Below are positions 50,603 to 60,073 of a stretch of DNA of 64,000 nucleotides, one piece after another. Position numbers and translations under genes: made by a program. The notes under the pieces are model-generated. The model worked only from the letters and a program-made list of their open reading frames with translations, was not told the DNA's origin and searched no databases. The stretch is from the NCBI GenBank assembly GCA_013298865.1, contig JAAFJL010000003.1, positions 1-64,000 of the forward strand, given 5' to 3'. The number at the start of each line of letters is the position of its first letter. Within the stretch, counting starts at the first letter, position 1. The DNA is from Cytophagales bacterium (GTDB lineage: Bacteria > Bacteroidota > Bacteroidia > Cytophagales > Spirosomataceae).

Positions 50603-51397
50603 ATGAAACTCTTTATCATATCAATTTTAATTCTACAAATGGTAATTGCTTGTTCTTCTAAGAAAAAAGAAGAGAATGTTACAGTGGAAAATTTGAAAAT
50701 TGCTATACAGAATGAGTTTATTAAAAATGATTTGATAATCTGGAAAACTGCTGAAATTGTTGAAGTCGATGGAATGGAAAACTTGAATGAATTATTACAA
50801 AAACTGAAAGAGATTAGGGAGTTTCGACAAGAGAATATTCGTGATAAAACGTTCATTAGGAAAAAAAATATTCAAGAATATCAAAAACTGTTATTGTTGA
50901 GTTTGAAAGCAATAGACGTTTCAGCATATAAAGAAGTGAATGTCAAAAGAATTGATAATCTGTTACAAGAACCTTCTGAGGAAAATCAATTAAATTTGAT
51001 TTATACATTAGCCTTGATTGAAGGAAATGTTTTTTTAAATGCTGCTGCCAGATACTGTATTCGAGGTTTATATTTTACAAAGTATGTGGTATCCTACGAG
51101 AAAGATTCTATAACTGTCAATAGAGAAGCGAAGATTGCTTTAGTTTGCCCAAACTCAAATACAAAACTTTGTAAGCTCAAAATCAATGAGTTAGCATTTT
51201 TTGTCAATAAAAAACCTGTAAATCTCAATTTTAAAATAGAAACAATTGGAAAGGTAGAATTGATAAGATTCTTTCCTAAAGATACTGGAAATATAACCTT
51301 AAAAATGAATATCAGTTCGTTTTATCCAAACTCAAAACCTAAAGATAAACCTTTCAGTACATTCGATGCTGAAGAAATTATCCACGTCAATCCATAA
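50603..51397 (+). CDS. Uncharacterised lipoprotein
   Basis: This 264-residue protein has a lipobox VIACS (lipid Cys17) followed by KKKEE, and a helical N-terminal half (LQKLKEIREFRQENIRDK) with a beta-rich second half (about 150-260). I do not recognise it. GldM/GldL-like features are absent. It lies 12 bases upstream of the FMN-binding protein gene and is likely cotranscribed. Confidence 0.75.
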   Translation: MKLFIISILILQMVIACSSKKKEENVTVENLKIAIQNEFIKNDLIIWKTAEIVEVDGMENLNELLQKLKEIREFRQENIRDKTFIRKKNIQEYQKLLLLSLKAIDVSAYKEVNVKRIDNLLQEPSEENQLNLIYTLALIEGNVFLNAAARYCIRGLYFTKYVVSYEKDSITVNREAKIALVCPNSNTKLCKLKINELAFFVNKKPVNLNFKIETIGKVELIRFFPKDTGNITLKMNISSFYPNSKPKDKPFSTFDAEEIIHVNP

Positions 51398-51409
51398 AAC
51401 CTTCATCCC

Positions 51410-52948
51410 ATGAACTACTACTACTTTTGGCTTTTGCTTCCTGCTGGAATTATTGCTTTGGCAATTCGAGATATTCTTCAAAATCGGCATACAATTCAGC
51501 ATAATTTCCCTGTAATTGGGCATCTTCGTTATATGTTAGAGAAAATTGGCCCCGAAATTCGACAGTATTTGGTTGCCAATAATCGGGAAGAATTACCTTT
51601 CAATCGGGGTGAACGTGCTTGGGTGTATGCGTCTTCTAAACAAGAAAATAATTTACAGGGATTCGGGTCTGACCAAGACTTTAATTCCGTAGGCTATATT
51701 TTTATCAAACATGCCATGTTGGGGCATCGTTTACCCGAAAATCATCCTAATAAAAAAGACCCAAGTGCAGTGCCTTGTGCCAAAACAATGGGAGAATTTC
51801 ATAAAAGAAAACGCCCTTATAAACCTTTTTCAGTCATTAATATTTCGGGAATGAGCTACGGTTCTTTGTCTGCTAAAGCCATAGAATCAATGAACAAAGG
51901 AGCTTTGAAGTTTGGCTGTTATCACAACACAGGCGAAGGTTCATTGTCGCCGTATCACAAATATGGTTCAGATGTGATTGTGAACATTGGTACAGCCTAT
52001 TTTGGAGTTCGGGATGAAAATGGAAATTTTTCCATGGATAAATTAGTCAAAATGACAACCGATAACCCGTTTGTCAGAGCATTAGAATTGAAACTTTCTC
52101 AGGGAGCAAAACCAGGGAAAGGTGGTGTATTGCCAGCCGCAAAAATTACCCAAGAAATTGCAGATATTCGACACATTCTGATGGGAAAAGATGCGATTTC
52201 GCCAGCTTTTCATTCTATGTTTTCTACAATTCCAGAATTGGTTGAATTTATAGAATCTATGGCAGAAAATACAGGTTTGCCCGTAGGAATAAAATCTGCC
52301 ATTGGTAAAACTGAAATGTGGGAAGAATTGGCACAATACATGGCAAAAACTCGCAAAGGTCCAGATTTTATAACGGTTGATGGAGGCGAAGGTGGTACTG
52401 GTGCTGCTCCTCATGCTTTTGCAGACCATGTGTCATTACCTTTCAATTTTGGTTTTGCACAGGTGTATCAAATCTTTCAAAAATACAATTTAACAGATAG
52501 AGTAGTTTTCATTGGCTCAGGGCGTTTAGGCTTTCCAGAAAAAGCTATGATGGCGTTTTCGATGGGTTGTGATTTAATCAATGTTGCCCGTGAAGCCATG
52601 CTTTCAATTGGGTGTATTCAGGCACAAGTTTGCCATACCAATAAATGTCCGACTGGCATTGCGACTTCTAATAAGTGGTTACAAGCAGGGGTTGACCCAA
52701 GTCTGAAAAGTGAACGTTTTTATAATTATGTAAAGACACTGAACAAAGAAATTTTGGAAATATCACACGCCTGTGGCTACGAACACCCCGCCCAAATGAC
52801 GATGGAAGATGTGGACATGGTTATGGGAGATAATAATAAAACAGCAGCACTTTCGCAGACTTTTGGCTATCAGAAAACACCAGTAAAATTTTCTGGTGTA
52901 GCCGATTTATTGAGCAGTCCGTTTTTGGGAGGAGGGAAGAGTATTTGA
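51410..52948 (+). CDS. FMN-binding glutamate synthase-like protein
   Basis: This 512-residue protein is the central FMN/synthase domain of glutamate synthase without the amidotransferase domain. A membrane helix at 4-22 precedes it. ISGMSYGSLSAKAIESMNKGA, DFITVDGGEGGTGAAPHAFADH and the cysteine set CIQAQVCHTNKCPTGIA (3Fe-4S ligands) are diagnostic. In several bacteria such stand-alone forms use ferredoxin or have unclear substrates; it should bind FMN and an iron-sulfur cluster. Confidence 0.93.
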   Translation: MNYYYFWLLLPAGIIALAIRDILQNRHTIQHNFPVIGHLRYMLEKIGPEIRQYLVANNREELPFNRGERAWVYASSKQENNLQGFGSDQDFNSVGYIFIKHAMLGHRLPENHPNKKDPSAVPCAKTMGEFHKRKRPYKPFSVINISGMSYGSLSAKAIESMNKGALKFGCYHNTGEGSLSPYHKYGSDVIVNIGTAYFGVRDENGNFSMDKLVKMTTDNPFVRALELKLSQGAKPGKGGVLPAAKITQEIADIRHILMGKDAISPAFHSMFSTIPELVEFIESMAENTGLPVGIKSAIGKTEMWEELAQYMAKTRKGPDFITVDGGEGGTGAAPHAFADHVSLPFNFGFAQVYQIFQKYNLTDRVVFIGSGRLGFPEKAMMAFSMGCDLINVAREAMLSIGCIQAQVCHTNKCPTGIATSNKWLQAGVDPSLKSERFYNYVKTLNKEILEISHACGYEHPAQMTMEDVDMVMGDNNKTAALSQTFGYQKTPVKFSGVADLLSSPFLGGGKSI

Positions 52949-53006
52949 TTCGAAGATTTGGAAATTAGTCAATTTGGAAATGAATAGACAAAACACATTA
53001 TCAGCA

Positions 53007-53041
53007 AAAAATCCCTTCAATTTACGATTGAAGGGATTTTT
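53007..53041. terminator. Terminator after FMN-binding protein gene
   Basis: AAAAATCCCTTCAA (53007-53020) pairs with TTGAAGGGATTTTT (53028-53041) over a 7-base loop. Confidence 0.9.
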
Positions 53042-53044
53042 GTT

Positions 53045-53119
53045 GTAGCACTGGAATGCTTCCCGTGAGTTATACATAAGCAAACGGACTCCGATACACG
53101 GGACAGATTCCCGTTCTAC
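53045..53119. repeat. Imperfect inverted element GTAGCACTGGAATG / CATTCC-like
   Basis: 23-base arms at 53045-53067 and 53097-53119 match in 18 positions (GTAG, GGAAT, TCCCGTG in common). The right arm contributes the stop codon of the anti-sigma-like gene at 53116-53118, so the element has reached into the gene end. Confidence 0.65.
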
Positions 53120-54423
53120 CTTTGTCCGAAATTATATAAACCTCTGAATCTTAGACCCCAAGAGTTTAAATCTGGTTTGTAACTAACATTTTGAAGTTGG
53201 GTTGTCCAATAAGGATTGGCTTGAAAAACAAAGCGATTAAAACGTTTTTCAACCCCAACAGAAAGTTCTACATTATTGAAAAAACTTGTGTTAATTCCAG
53301 AGTTGAGATTTGGATTTGAAGATTCAGTGATACCACCACGTGCAGGGTCTTTGAAATTGAAATTAATACGATTTTTTCCAGCAATATCAAATACAGTTCC
53401 CGCTCCAACAATCACAGCAAATCCATTTTTCAGCGGTGCATGAAAGTTCAAATTCAATGGGATTTGTAAAATCATATTACTACTTTTAATCTCTTCTATA
53501 TTAAATTTTTGAGGAAGATTCGGGGCATAATTTGGGCGAAAAGGTTTTCCTTTTTTATACTCAAACCCATCTTCTGAACGAATATCATCTTCACGATACT
53601 CTGCTGATTTTAGACCTACGTTTATACTCCAGTTTTTGTGGAAAAATATTTCAGTCCATAATCCTGTGCTTAAACGTCCGTTATAAAAATCTGTTCCCAA
53701 ACCAACCCGATAAGTCAAGTTTTTCAACGAAATAGAATTATTATTTTCTTCTGAATTCTCACTATTTTCTTGCTTAAAATTCAAAGATTTATTGCTATTT
53801 TTTGCCAAAGAGTTTTCTGGGAAATAAACATTAGATTTAGCAGGAATTTTCTTTGAACCTTCTTCAGAAATTATTCTATCTTCTTGTTTTTCAAGTAGTT
53901 GGTTGTTGTTTTTTTCTTGAAAAAGTACGGTTGTATTATCAAGAATATTGACAGTTTCGTCTCGCTTTTTCAACAAATAAGAAGTCAATATTTTTTCTTT
54001 TTGCTCGGGCGAAAGTTGTTCAAAAACTTCAGAAGCATTTCTTGATTTTTGAATATCAGCCACTTTTTTCTGAATAGTCGAATTCAGGGATAAATAACTT
54101 GGTTGTTTTTGAGTAATATAAATCGTATCCGTCTTCACGATTACCGAAGGCGTGGCAGATTTATCCATTTTATTTTGAAGAGAAACTAATTGGCTACGTA
54201 AATCTTTATTCTCATAATGTTGGGTTAAAATAGAAGCAATAATTCCTGTTACAAGCACCGTACCTAACGTATAGGTAACTATTTTTGAGTATTTACCCCA
54301 AAAAGTTGGTGTTTTGTTGATGTTGATATAGTCGTTTATTCGATCTATTTCAGCATCGTCGAAAGGTGGGCTGATTCCTCCGATTTTCCTTCGGAAAGCA
54401 TCATCAAATTGTTCAGTTTTCAT
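53116..54423 (-). CDS. Anti-sigma-like protein with inner-membrane helix and outer-membrane barrel
   Basis: This 435-residue protein has a short N-terminal cytoplasmic part (1-42), one membrane helix (about 44-66), a long polar coiled and low-complexity periplasmic stretch (about 70-220, many Glu/Asn/Lys), and a C-terminal beta-barrel-like domain (about 225-435: YRVGLGTDFYNGRLSTGLWTEIFF, LRFRGLYNF). It overlaps the ECF sigma gene by 11 bases and is likely its anti-sigma factor. The layout matches the dual membrane-spanning anti-sigma factors (Dma type) described in Bacteroides, where the barrel senses outer-membrane state. This is a pattern-based inference. Confidence 0.82.
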   Translation of the reverse strand: MKTEQFDDAFRRKIGGISPPFDDAEIDRINDYININKTPTFWGKYSKIVTYTLGTVLVTGIIASILTQHYENKDLRSQLVSLQNKMDKSATPSVIVKTDTIYITQKQPSYLSLNSTIQKKVADIQKSRNASEVFEQLSPEQKEKILTSYLLKKRDETVNILDNTTVLFQEKNNNQLLEKQEDRIISEEGSKKIPAKSNVYFPENSLAKNSNKSLNFKQENSENSEENNNSISLKNLTYRVGLGTDFYNGRLSTGLWTEIFFHKNWSINVGLKSAEYREDDIRSEDGFEYKKGKPFRPNYAPNLPQKFNIEEIKSSNMILQIPLNLNFHAPLKNGFAVIVGAGTVFDIAGKNRINFNFKDPARGGITESSNPNLNSGINTSFFNNVELSVGVEKRFNRFVFQANPYWTTQLQNVSYKPDLNSWGLRFRGLYNFGQR

Positions 54424-55018
54424 TTAATTTAGTAATTTTCAACGCATATATTTGGTATAAATGTGGGAATTCTGCACGAATCATTGCCTGTAATCTATGG
54501 CGGGCATCTCGGAGATTCGACTTTGAAGTTCCTTCTTGAATGCCCAATTTTTCTGCAATTTCTCTATGATTATAACCTTCAATGACGTACATCGTGAAGA
54601 CCATTTTATAGACTGGCGATAACCTTTGCACCAAAGCCAAAATTTCTTCTCCAGAGATTTTAGAAATAATATCAATATCAAAACTTTCTACCTCAACATT
54701 CTCAATACCAGAGGTTTGCGAGTTGAATTTGTTGTTTTTCCTATAATAATCAATCGCATTATTTACAAAAACTGTCCTTAACCAAGCCTTAAAAGATTGA
54801 TTACGGTCATACTTTTTCAAGTTCGTAAAAACCTTCAAGAAACCATCATTCACCATTTCTTCGGCTTCTTCTTGATTAGCTGCATAACGCAAACAAATAC
54901 TTTTTGCGTAGCCCAAAAAAAGTTTAATCATAGCTCTTTGTGCATGATTGTTGTCGGACAAGCACGCATCAATTACCTCATCGAGGCTCGAGAAAGAAGT
55001 CTTTTTTTGGAAAAACAA
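54413..55018 (-). CDS. ECF-type RNA polymerase sigma factor
   Basis: This 201-residue sigma-70 family factor has region 2 (LRYAANQEEAEEMVNDGFLKV, FKAWLRTVFVNNAIDYYRK) and region 4 (VFTMYVIEGYNHREIAEKLG, GTSKSNLRDARHRLQ) and no region 3. Its 3' end overlaps the anti-sigma-like gene. It probably directs an envelope-stress regulon that includes itself; the 131 bases upstream show no obvious standard promoter. Confidence 0.95.
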   Translation of the reverse strand: MFFQKKTSFSSLDEVIDACLSDNNHAQRAMIKLFLGYAKSICLRYAANQEEAEEMVNDGFLKVFTNLKKYDRNQSFKAWLRTVFVNNAIDYYRKNNKFNSQTSGIENVEVESFDIDIISKISGEEILALVQRLSPVYKMVFTMYVIEGYNHREIAEKLGIQEGTSKSNLRDARHRLQAMIRAEFPHLYQIYALKITKLNEN

Positions 55019-55149
55019 ATCCTTGTTAATTTGGGAAGTTATGTAGTTTCAGTAATTATTAGTTGTACTTGCTGATTTATAATACGAATAAGTCCTTGAA
55101 AACGTGTGCAGTGAAAGCGAATCTTCGATATATTGTGCAAAACTGAGTT

Positions 55150-56040
55150 CTACTCATTCACCAATTCACTAAAATTGGTAAATATTCCGTCTTGAGATGG
55201 TTTTTGATGTTTCCATCGCTTGTGAGACCATAAGTAGGCAGCAGGGTTTTTCTGAACAGATTCTTCTAATTTCCTTACAAATTTTTCCATAATTTCACCT
55301 TTTGCCACTTCTGAATATGGAGCTTCTGCCAGTGGAAAATATTCAATTACGTAGTGTCCACGCTTTACACGCCTCATTTCGGCAAAAACCATGGCACAGT
55401 TAAATTGTCTCGCAAAACGCTCCATGCCAGTAAAAAAATCGGTGTCTTGGTGCATGAATTTTGTCCAATACGCATACCGAGGATTACCAGGCACTTGGTC
55501 TGCCGCCAAGCAGATTGTCCTTGGAATATCTTGTCGTTCAAACATTTTTCTGACAGAATCATTTTTTTCAATCATCTCAGGGCTACCAAACCGATTTCTG
55601 ATGTTTAAAGTCAAATCATTAAAGGAGTCGCTGGATAATTTTTTGTAAATAATATCCATTTTCACACCCGATAAATTTACGGCATGAACCGCCCATTCCC
55701 AGTTGCCTTGATGCCCAGCCACCATCAGAACAGAAATGCCTTTATCCGTATATTGGCTAATTCCCTCTGGATTTAAAACTACGGCACGCTTCAAAACTTC
55801 TTCTTTTGTGATGGCAATCCCTTTGAAAAATTCTATAAAAACATCGGCTAAATGTCTGTAAAAATCTTTAGCTAATTGAACAATTTCCTTTTCTGTTTTT
55901 TCTGGAAATGAGTTGCGGAGATTATTTAAAACTACTTTTTTGCGATACCCCACAAAATGATACAAAATAAAGGCTACAAAGTCCGAAATACCATAAAGTA
56001 CTGTAAAAGGAAGACGAGATAAAATTTTAAAGAAAAACAT
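55150..56040 (-). CDS. Lysophospholipid/lipid A acyltransferase family protein
   Basis: This 296-residue inner-membrane enzyme matches the LpxL/HtrB lauroyltransferase family. The catalytic HX4E motif is H110...E115 in VAGHQGNWEWAVHA. RYAYWTKFMHQDTDFFTGMERFARQF and AAYLWSHKRWKHQKP are the second and last family motifs. It acylates lipid A or a related lipid. An N-terminal hydrophobic helix is at 10-30. It is divergent from the WbqC gene. Confidence 0.93.
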   Translation of the reverse strand: MFFFKILSRLPFTVLYGISDFVAFILYHFVGYRKKVVLNNLRNSFPEKTEKEIVQLAKDFYRHLADVFIEFFKGIAITKEEVLKRAVVLNPEGISQYTDKGISVLMVAGHQGNWEWAVHAVNLSGVKMDIIYKKLSSDSFNDLTLNIRNRFGSPEMIEKNDSVRKMFERQDIPRTICLAADQVPGNPRYAYWTKFMHQDTDFFTGMERFARQFNCAMVFAEMRRVKRGHYVIEYFPLAEAPYSEVAKGEIMEKFVRKLEESVQKNPAAYLWSHKRWKHQKPSQDGIFTNFSELVNE

Positions 56041-56087
56041 AAATTAAATAATTTGATAATTTGTTCTTAATCTGTTATTTTAGATAA

Positions 56088-56696
56088 ATGATTATTGACT
56101 TACACTACTTACCAAGCACCGAGTACATAGCACGGTTATTGGAACATGACGAAATCGTTTTTGAAATACACGAGTTTTATCAGAAACAAAGTTACCGAAA
56201 CCGTTGCAAAATTCTTACTTCCAACAAAATTGATGTGCTTTCGATTCCTGTAAAAGATGGAAATACAAAGATTTTAGTGAAAGATGTAAAAATAGATTAT
56301 TCACAGGATTGGGTACGCAGGCATTGGGGAGCAATCTATTCTGGTTACGGGAAATCACCTTTTTTTGAATTTTATTCAGATTATTTTAAAAATATTTATG
56401 ACAAAAAAACTGACTTTTTGATAGACTTTAATCTTGAAATGCTGTCAATTTGTCTGAAATTTTTGAAGGTTGAAAAAAAGATTTCTTTTTCTGAAAGTTA
56501 CGAAGAACATCATGGAAATGATTTCAGAGGGCAGATTCATCCCAAACGCATCTTTTCACCAGAAAATACGTACAGAGCAAAAGAATATCGTCAAAATTTT
56601 GGCAATGAATTTGAGCCTAATCTCTCTATTCTTGATTTATTGTTTTGTCAGGGAAATCAAGCAAAAAAGATTCTACAAGATTCATTCATAAAATGA
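56088..56696 (+). CDS. WbqC-like family protein
   Basis: This 202-residue protein matches the WbqC family: IDLHYLPSTEYIARLLEHDEIVFEIHEFYQKQSYRNRC at the start and IPVKDGNTKILVKDVKIDYSQDWVRRHWGAI in the middle. WbqC proteins are found in O-antigen loci and elsewhere; their role (possibly amino-sugar acylation) is not firmly known. The clpC gene follows after 91 bases. Confidence 0.9.
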   Translation: MIIDLHYLPSTEYIARLLEHDEIVFEIHEFYQKQSYRNRCKILTSNKIDVLSIPVKDGNTKILVKDVKIDYSQDWVRRHWGAIYSGYGKSPFFEFYSDYFKNIYDKKTDFLIDFNLEMLSICLKFLKVEKKISFSESYEEHHGNDFRGQIHPKRIFSPENTYRAKEYRQNFGNEFEPNLSILDLLFCQGNQAKKILQDSFIK

Positions 56697-56787
56697 ACAA
56701 TTAATTTAAAAATGCCGTTTAGATGATTAATTGAACACAATTATTTGTCTAACAATAATTGATAAATGCAAACAACAAGTCTTTAAA

Positions 56788-59331
56788 ATGGAAGCAAAAT
56801 TTTCAAACAGAGTGAAAGAAGTAATTCAGTTCGCAAGAGAAGAAGCACTACGACTTGGGCATGACTACATCGGGACGGAACATTTCATGTTGGGAATGAT
56901 TCGAGAAGGAGAGGGGCTTGGTCTGGAATTGTTGAAAAAAATGGGTGTTTCTCTGGAGGAACTTAAAGTTACTATCGAGCAATCTACCAAAGGACTCTCG
57001 GGTGCATCGAGCTATACTATTAAGAATATGCACAATATTCCACTTACCCGACAGTCAGAAAAAGTTTTACGTGTAACTTATCTTGAAGCCAAAAATTTCA
57101 AAACAAATTTAGTCGGAACAGAGCATTTATTGCTGGCAATCCTCAGAGATGAAGACAATCTTGCCGCTCAAATTTTAACCAAATTCCAGTTAACTCATGA
57201 TTTAATTAAAGAAATGATAGAATATCAGGCTAATCCGAACATAAAAGCAGCCCAAGATACCGACGACAACGACGACGAAGCTCGTATGTTTGCAGGGGGC
57301 GGCTCTGGTAGTAGTGGAAGTTCCACAGCCAATAAAGGTGCAGAAAAATCTAAAACTCCAGTTCTTGATAATTTTGGTAGAGATTTAACCAAAGTTGCAG
57401 AAACAGGAAAATTAGACCCAATTGTGGGCAGGGAAAAAGAAATTGAGCGAGTTGCTCAGATTCTATCTCGTAGAAAGAAAAATAATCCAATTTTGATTGG
57501 TGAACCAGGTGTTGGTAAAACAGCCATCGCAGAAGGTTTAGCTCTTAGAATTGTTCAGAAAAAAGTATCTCGTGTACTTTTTGGCAAAAGAGTTGTTACA
57601 CTCGATTTGGCATCTTTGGTGGCAGGTACAAAATACCGTGGTCAATTTGAAGAAAGAATGAAAGCAGTAATGAATGAGTTGGAGAAGTCACCAGACGTAA
57701 TCCTTTTCATTGACGAATTACATACAATTGTAGGTGCAGGTGGAGCGTCAGGGTCATTAGATGCGTCTAATATGTTCAAGCCAGCGTTGGCTCGTGGAGA
57801 CATACAAGTTATCGGAGCTACTACTTTGGACGAATATCGCCAGTATATCGAGAAAGATGGAGCTTTGGCAAGACGTTTCCAAACTGTTATGGTAGAAGCA
57901 ACTTCGATTGATGAAACCATCGAAATTCTTCATAATATCAAAGATAAATACGAGGAACATCACCACGTGAATTATACAAAAGAAGCCATTGAGCAATCAG
58001 TGAAACTTTCGGAAAGATATGTTACAGATAGGTTCTTGCCAGATAAAGCCATAGATGTTATGGACGAAGTAGGGGCAAGGGTGCATATTTCAAACATTAC
58101 AGTTCCAGAAGATATTGTTTCTTTGGAGGCTTCTATTGAGAATATCAAAAAAGAGAAAAATGCAGTAGTGAAATCGCAGAAATACGAAGAAGCTGCTCAA
58201 CTCCGTGACCGTGAGAAGCGTTTATTAGATCAGTTAGAAAGAGCAAAACGTGAGTGGGAAGAAGATACCAAAAAACGCAGATACACTGTTACAGAAGAAC
58301 ACGTAGCAGAGGTGATTGCTCAGATGACAGGTATTCCTGTAAATCGGGTGGCTGCTACCGAAGGACAAAAACTATTGGGCATGAACGAATCCCTACAAGG
58401 AAAAGTGATTGGTCAGGAGTCGGCGATTTCTAAATTGGTAAAAGCGATTCAACGTACACGTGTAGGTTTGAAAGACCCGAAAAAACCAATCGGTTCGTTC
58501 ATTTTCTTAGGACCTACGGGTGTTGGAAAAACAGAATTAGCGAAAGTATTGGCAACTTACCTTTTCGATAAAGACGACGCTTTAGTAAGAATTGACATGA
58601 GTGAGTACATGGAGAAATTCAGTGTATCTCGCTTGATTGGAGCCCCTCCAGGTTATGTTGGTTATGAAGAAGGTGGACAATTGACCGAGAAAATTCGTCG
58701 TAAACCTTATGCTGTTGTACTTTTGGATGAAATTGAGAAAGCACACCCAGACGTTTTCAATATTCTGTTACAAGTGCTGGACGATGGAATCTTGACGGAT
58801 GGATTAGGAAGAAGAGTTGATTTTAGAAATACAATCATCATCATGACTTCAAATATTGGTGCAAGAGATTTGAAAGACTTTGGTGCAGGGATTGGTTTCA
58901 GTACTAAAACACGTATGGATTCTTCTGAGGAAATGATGAAAGGAACAATTCAGAATGCTTTGAAGAAAGCGTTTTCTCCTGAGTTCCTGAATCGTTTGGA
59001 TGACGTAATTGTATTTAATGCACTCGAAAGAGAACATATCCACCAAATTATTGACTTGATGTTGAGCAAACTTTTCATCAGAATTAGTTTGTTGGGCTAT
59101 AAAGTTGAGTTGACAGAAAAAGCAAAAGATTACATTGCTGAAAAAGGTTATGATAGCCAATACGGTGCAAGACCATTGAACCGTGCAATTCAGAAGTATT
59201 TGGAAGACCCAGTGGCAGAAGAAATCCTGAAAGGAGATTTGTCTGAAGGGGATATAATTTTAGCTGATTATTCAGGCGAAGGCGATTCTCTGACACTCTC
59301 AAGAGTTTCAACAGTTGTTATTTCAGAATAA
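56788..59331 (+). CDS. clpC: ATP-dependent Clp protease ATPase subunit ClpC
   Basis: ClpC is an AAA+ unfoldase that feeds ClpP and aids protein quality control. Two Clp-N repeats (about 1-150) precede AAA+ domain 1 with Walker A GEPGVGKT and [13 protein letters not shown], a middle domain with UVR-like [20 protein letters not shown], and AAA+ domain 2 with [12 protein letters not shown] and [22 protein letters not shown]. Length is 847 residues from the ATG at 56788 ([15 protein letters not shown]); the frame is open to a TTG at 56731, which is unlikely to be used. Followed by a strong terminator. Confidence 0.96.
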   Translation: MEAKFSNRVKEVIQFAREEALRLGHDYIGTEHFMLGMIREGEGLGLELLKKMGVSLEELKVTIEQSTKGLSGASSYTIKNMHNIPLTRQSEKVLRVTYLEAKNFKTNLVGTEHLLLAILRDEDNLAAQILTKFQLTHDLIKEMIEYQANPNIKAAQDTDDNDDEARMFAGGGSGSSGSSTANKGAEKSKTPVLDNFGRDLTKVAETGKLDPIVGREKEIERVAQILSRRKKNNPILIGEPGVGKTAIAEGLALRIVQKKVSRVLFGKRVVTLDLASLVAGTKYRGQFEERMKAVMNELEKSPDVILFIDELHTIVGAGGASGSLDASNMFKPALARGDIQVIGATTLDEYRQYIEKDGALARRFQTVMVEATSIDETIEILHNIKDKYEEHHHVNYTKEAIEQSVKLSERYVTDRFLPDKAIDVMDEVGARVHISNITVPEDIVSLEASIENIKKEKNAVVKSQKYEEAAQLRDREKRLLDQLERAKREWEEDTKKRRYTVTEEHVAEVIAQMTGIPVNRVAATEGQKLLGMNESLQGKVIGQESAISKLVKAIQRTRVGLKDPKKPIGSFIFLGPTGVGKTELAKVLATYLFDKDDALVRIDMSEYMEKFSVSRLIGAPPGYVGYEEGGQLTEKIRRKPYAVVLLDEIEKAHPDVFNILLQVLDDGILTDGLGRRVDFRNTIIIMTSNIGARDLKDFGAGIGFSTKTRMDSSEEMMKGTIQNALKKAFSPEFLNRLDDVIVFNALEREHIHQIIDLMLSKLFIRISLLGYKVELTEKAKDYIAEKGYDSQYGARPLNRAIQKYLEDPVAEEILKGDLSEGDIILADYSGEGDSLTLSRVSTVVISE

Positions 59332-59345
59332 AGAGTATGCTATAT

Positions 59346-59383
59346 AAAAAAGCCTCTGCAATTAATTTTGCAGAGGCTTTTTT
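59346..59383. terminator. Bidirectional terminator after clpC
   Basis: A perfect 16-bp stem (59346-59361 with 59368-59383, AAAAAAGCCTCTGCAA) and a 6-base loop ends in T6. It serves clpC and the convergent HD-domain gene. Confidence 0.93.
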
Positions 59384-59393
59384 GTGCCTATTC

Positions 59394-60014
59394 CTAAAAC
59401 AATTTTAGTTCCCGAGCTAAATTTTCTTTGGCATTTTCTTCAAATTTTTCATAGAAATAATCTGTCTTGAAGATTCTCTCCATTTCCAAAAAGTGATTTA
59501 GCACTTTTTTCCTGCCTGGATTATAGACAAAATTTGGATAGATACTATATTCTTTTCTTACTTGTTTTGAATACGCTGAATAACTTTCCCAATCACTCCC
59601 CAAGACAGATAAGTCTGCATCTAATAGAAAATTACAGTCAGAATCCTCATGCAGAATATGGTTTTTGGTTGCTAAAATGTAGTCTGTAGTCTTTTGGATG
59701 ATAACAGGGTCAATTCCTACATTAAGCATTCTTTTTTCAGCTAAATTAGCACTTTGTTCTTCGTTATCTTTTTTGAGGACGTTATAAATGGCATCATGAT
59801 AGAAAACGGAGAAAAGAATGGTATCCCAATTTTGGATGTTTGTTTTTACCTCATTGAGTTGATTGATAAGGTTTTCAAGATGTGTTAAAGTATGATAATG
59901 CCTTTTCTTATGAGCGTAATTTGTCTCAATTTCTTCCCAATATTGATTAAATACGGCATCATCGTTTACATGACTATATTTACGAAGAAGGGTAATGAAA
60001 ATATCCTTTAGCAT
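59394..60014 (-). CDS. Predicted HD-superfamily metal-dependent phosphohydrolase
   Basis: This 206-residue protein has the HD metal motif set: RHYHTLTHLENLI (His ligands), then FSVFYHDAIYN with the HD pair, and later LLDADLSVLGSD with an Asp. The pattern fits the small HD-family predicted phosphohydrolases (COG4339). The substrate is unknown. It is downstream of the WG-repeat gene on the same strand. Confidence 0.88.
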   Translation of the reverse strand: MLKDIFITLLRKYSHVNDDAVFNQYWEEIETNYAHKKRHYHTLTHLENLINQLNEVKTNIQNWDTILFSVFYHDAIYNVLKKDNEEQSANLAEKRMLNVGIDPVIIQKTTDYILATKNHILHEDSDCNFLLDADLSVLGSDWESYSAYSKQVRKEYSIYPNFVYNPGRKKVLNHFLEMERIFKTDYFYEKFEENAKENLARELKLF

Positions 60015-60029
60015 AATTGTATTTGCATA

Positions 60030-60056
60030 AAAAAAGCCAAATCCTGAGATTTGGCT
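60030..60056 (-). terminator. Terminator of WG-repeat gene
   Basis: AGCCAAATC (60035-60043) pairs with GATTTGGCT (60048-60056). On the minus strand it is followed by a run of T (the A-run at 60029-60035), placing it directly after the WG-repeat gene. Confidence 0.82.
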
Positions 60057-60073
60057 CTTTCAAATTGAATGAT

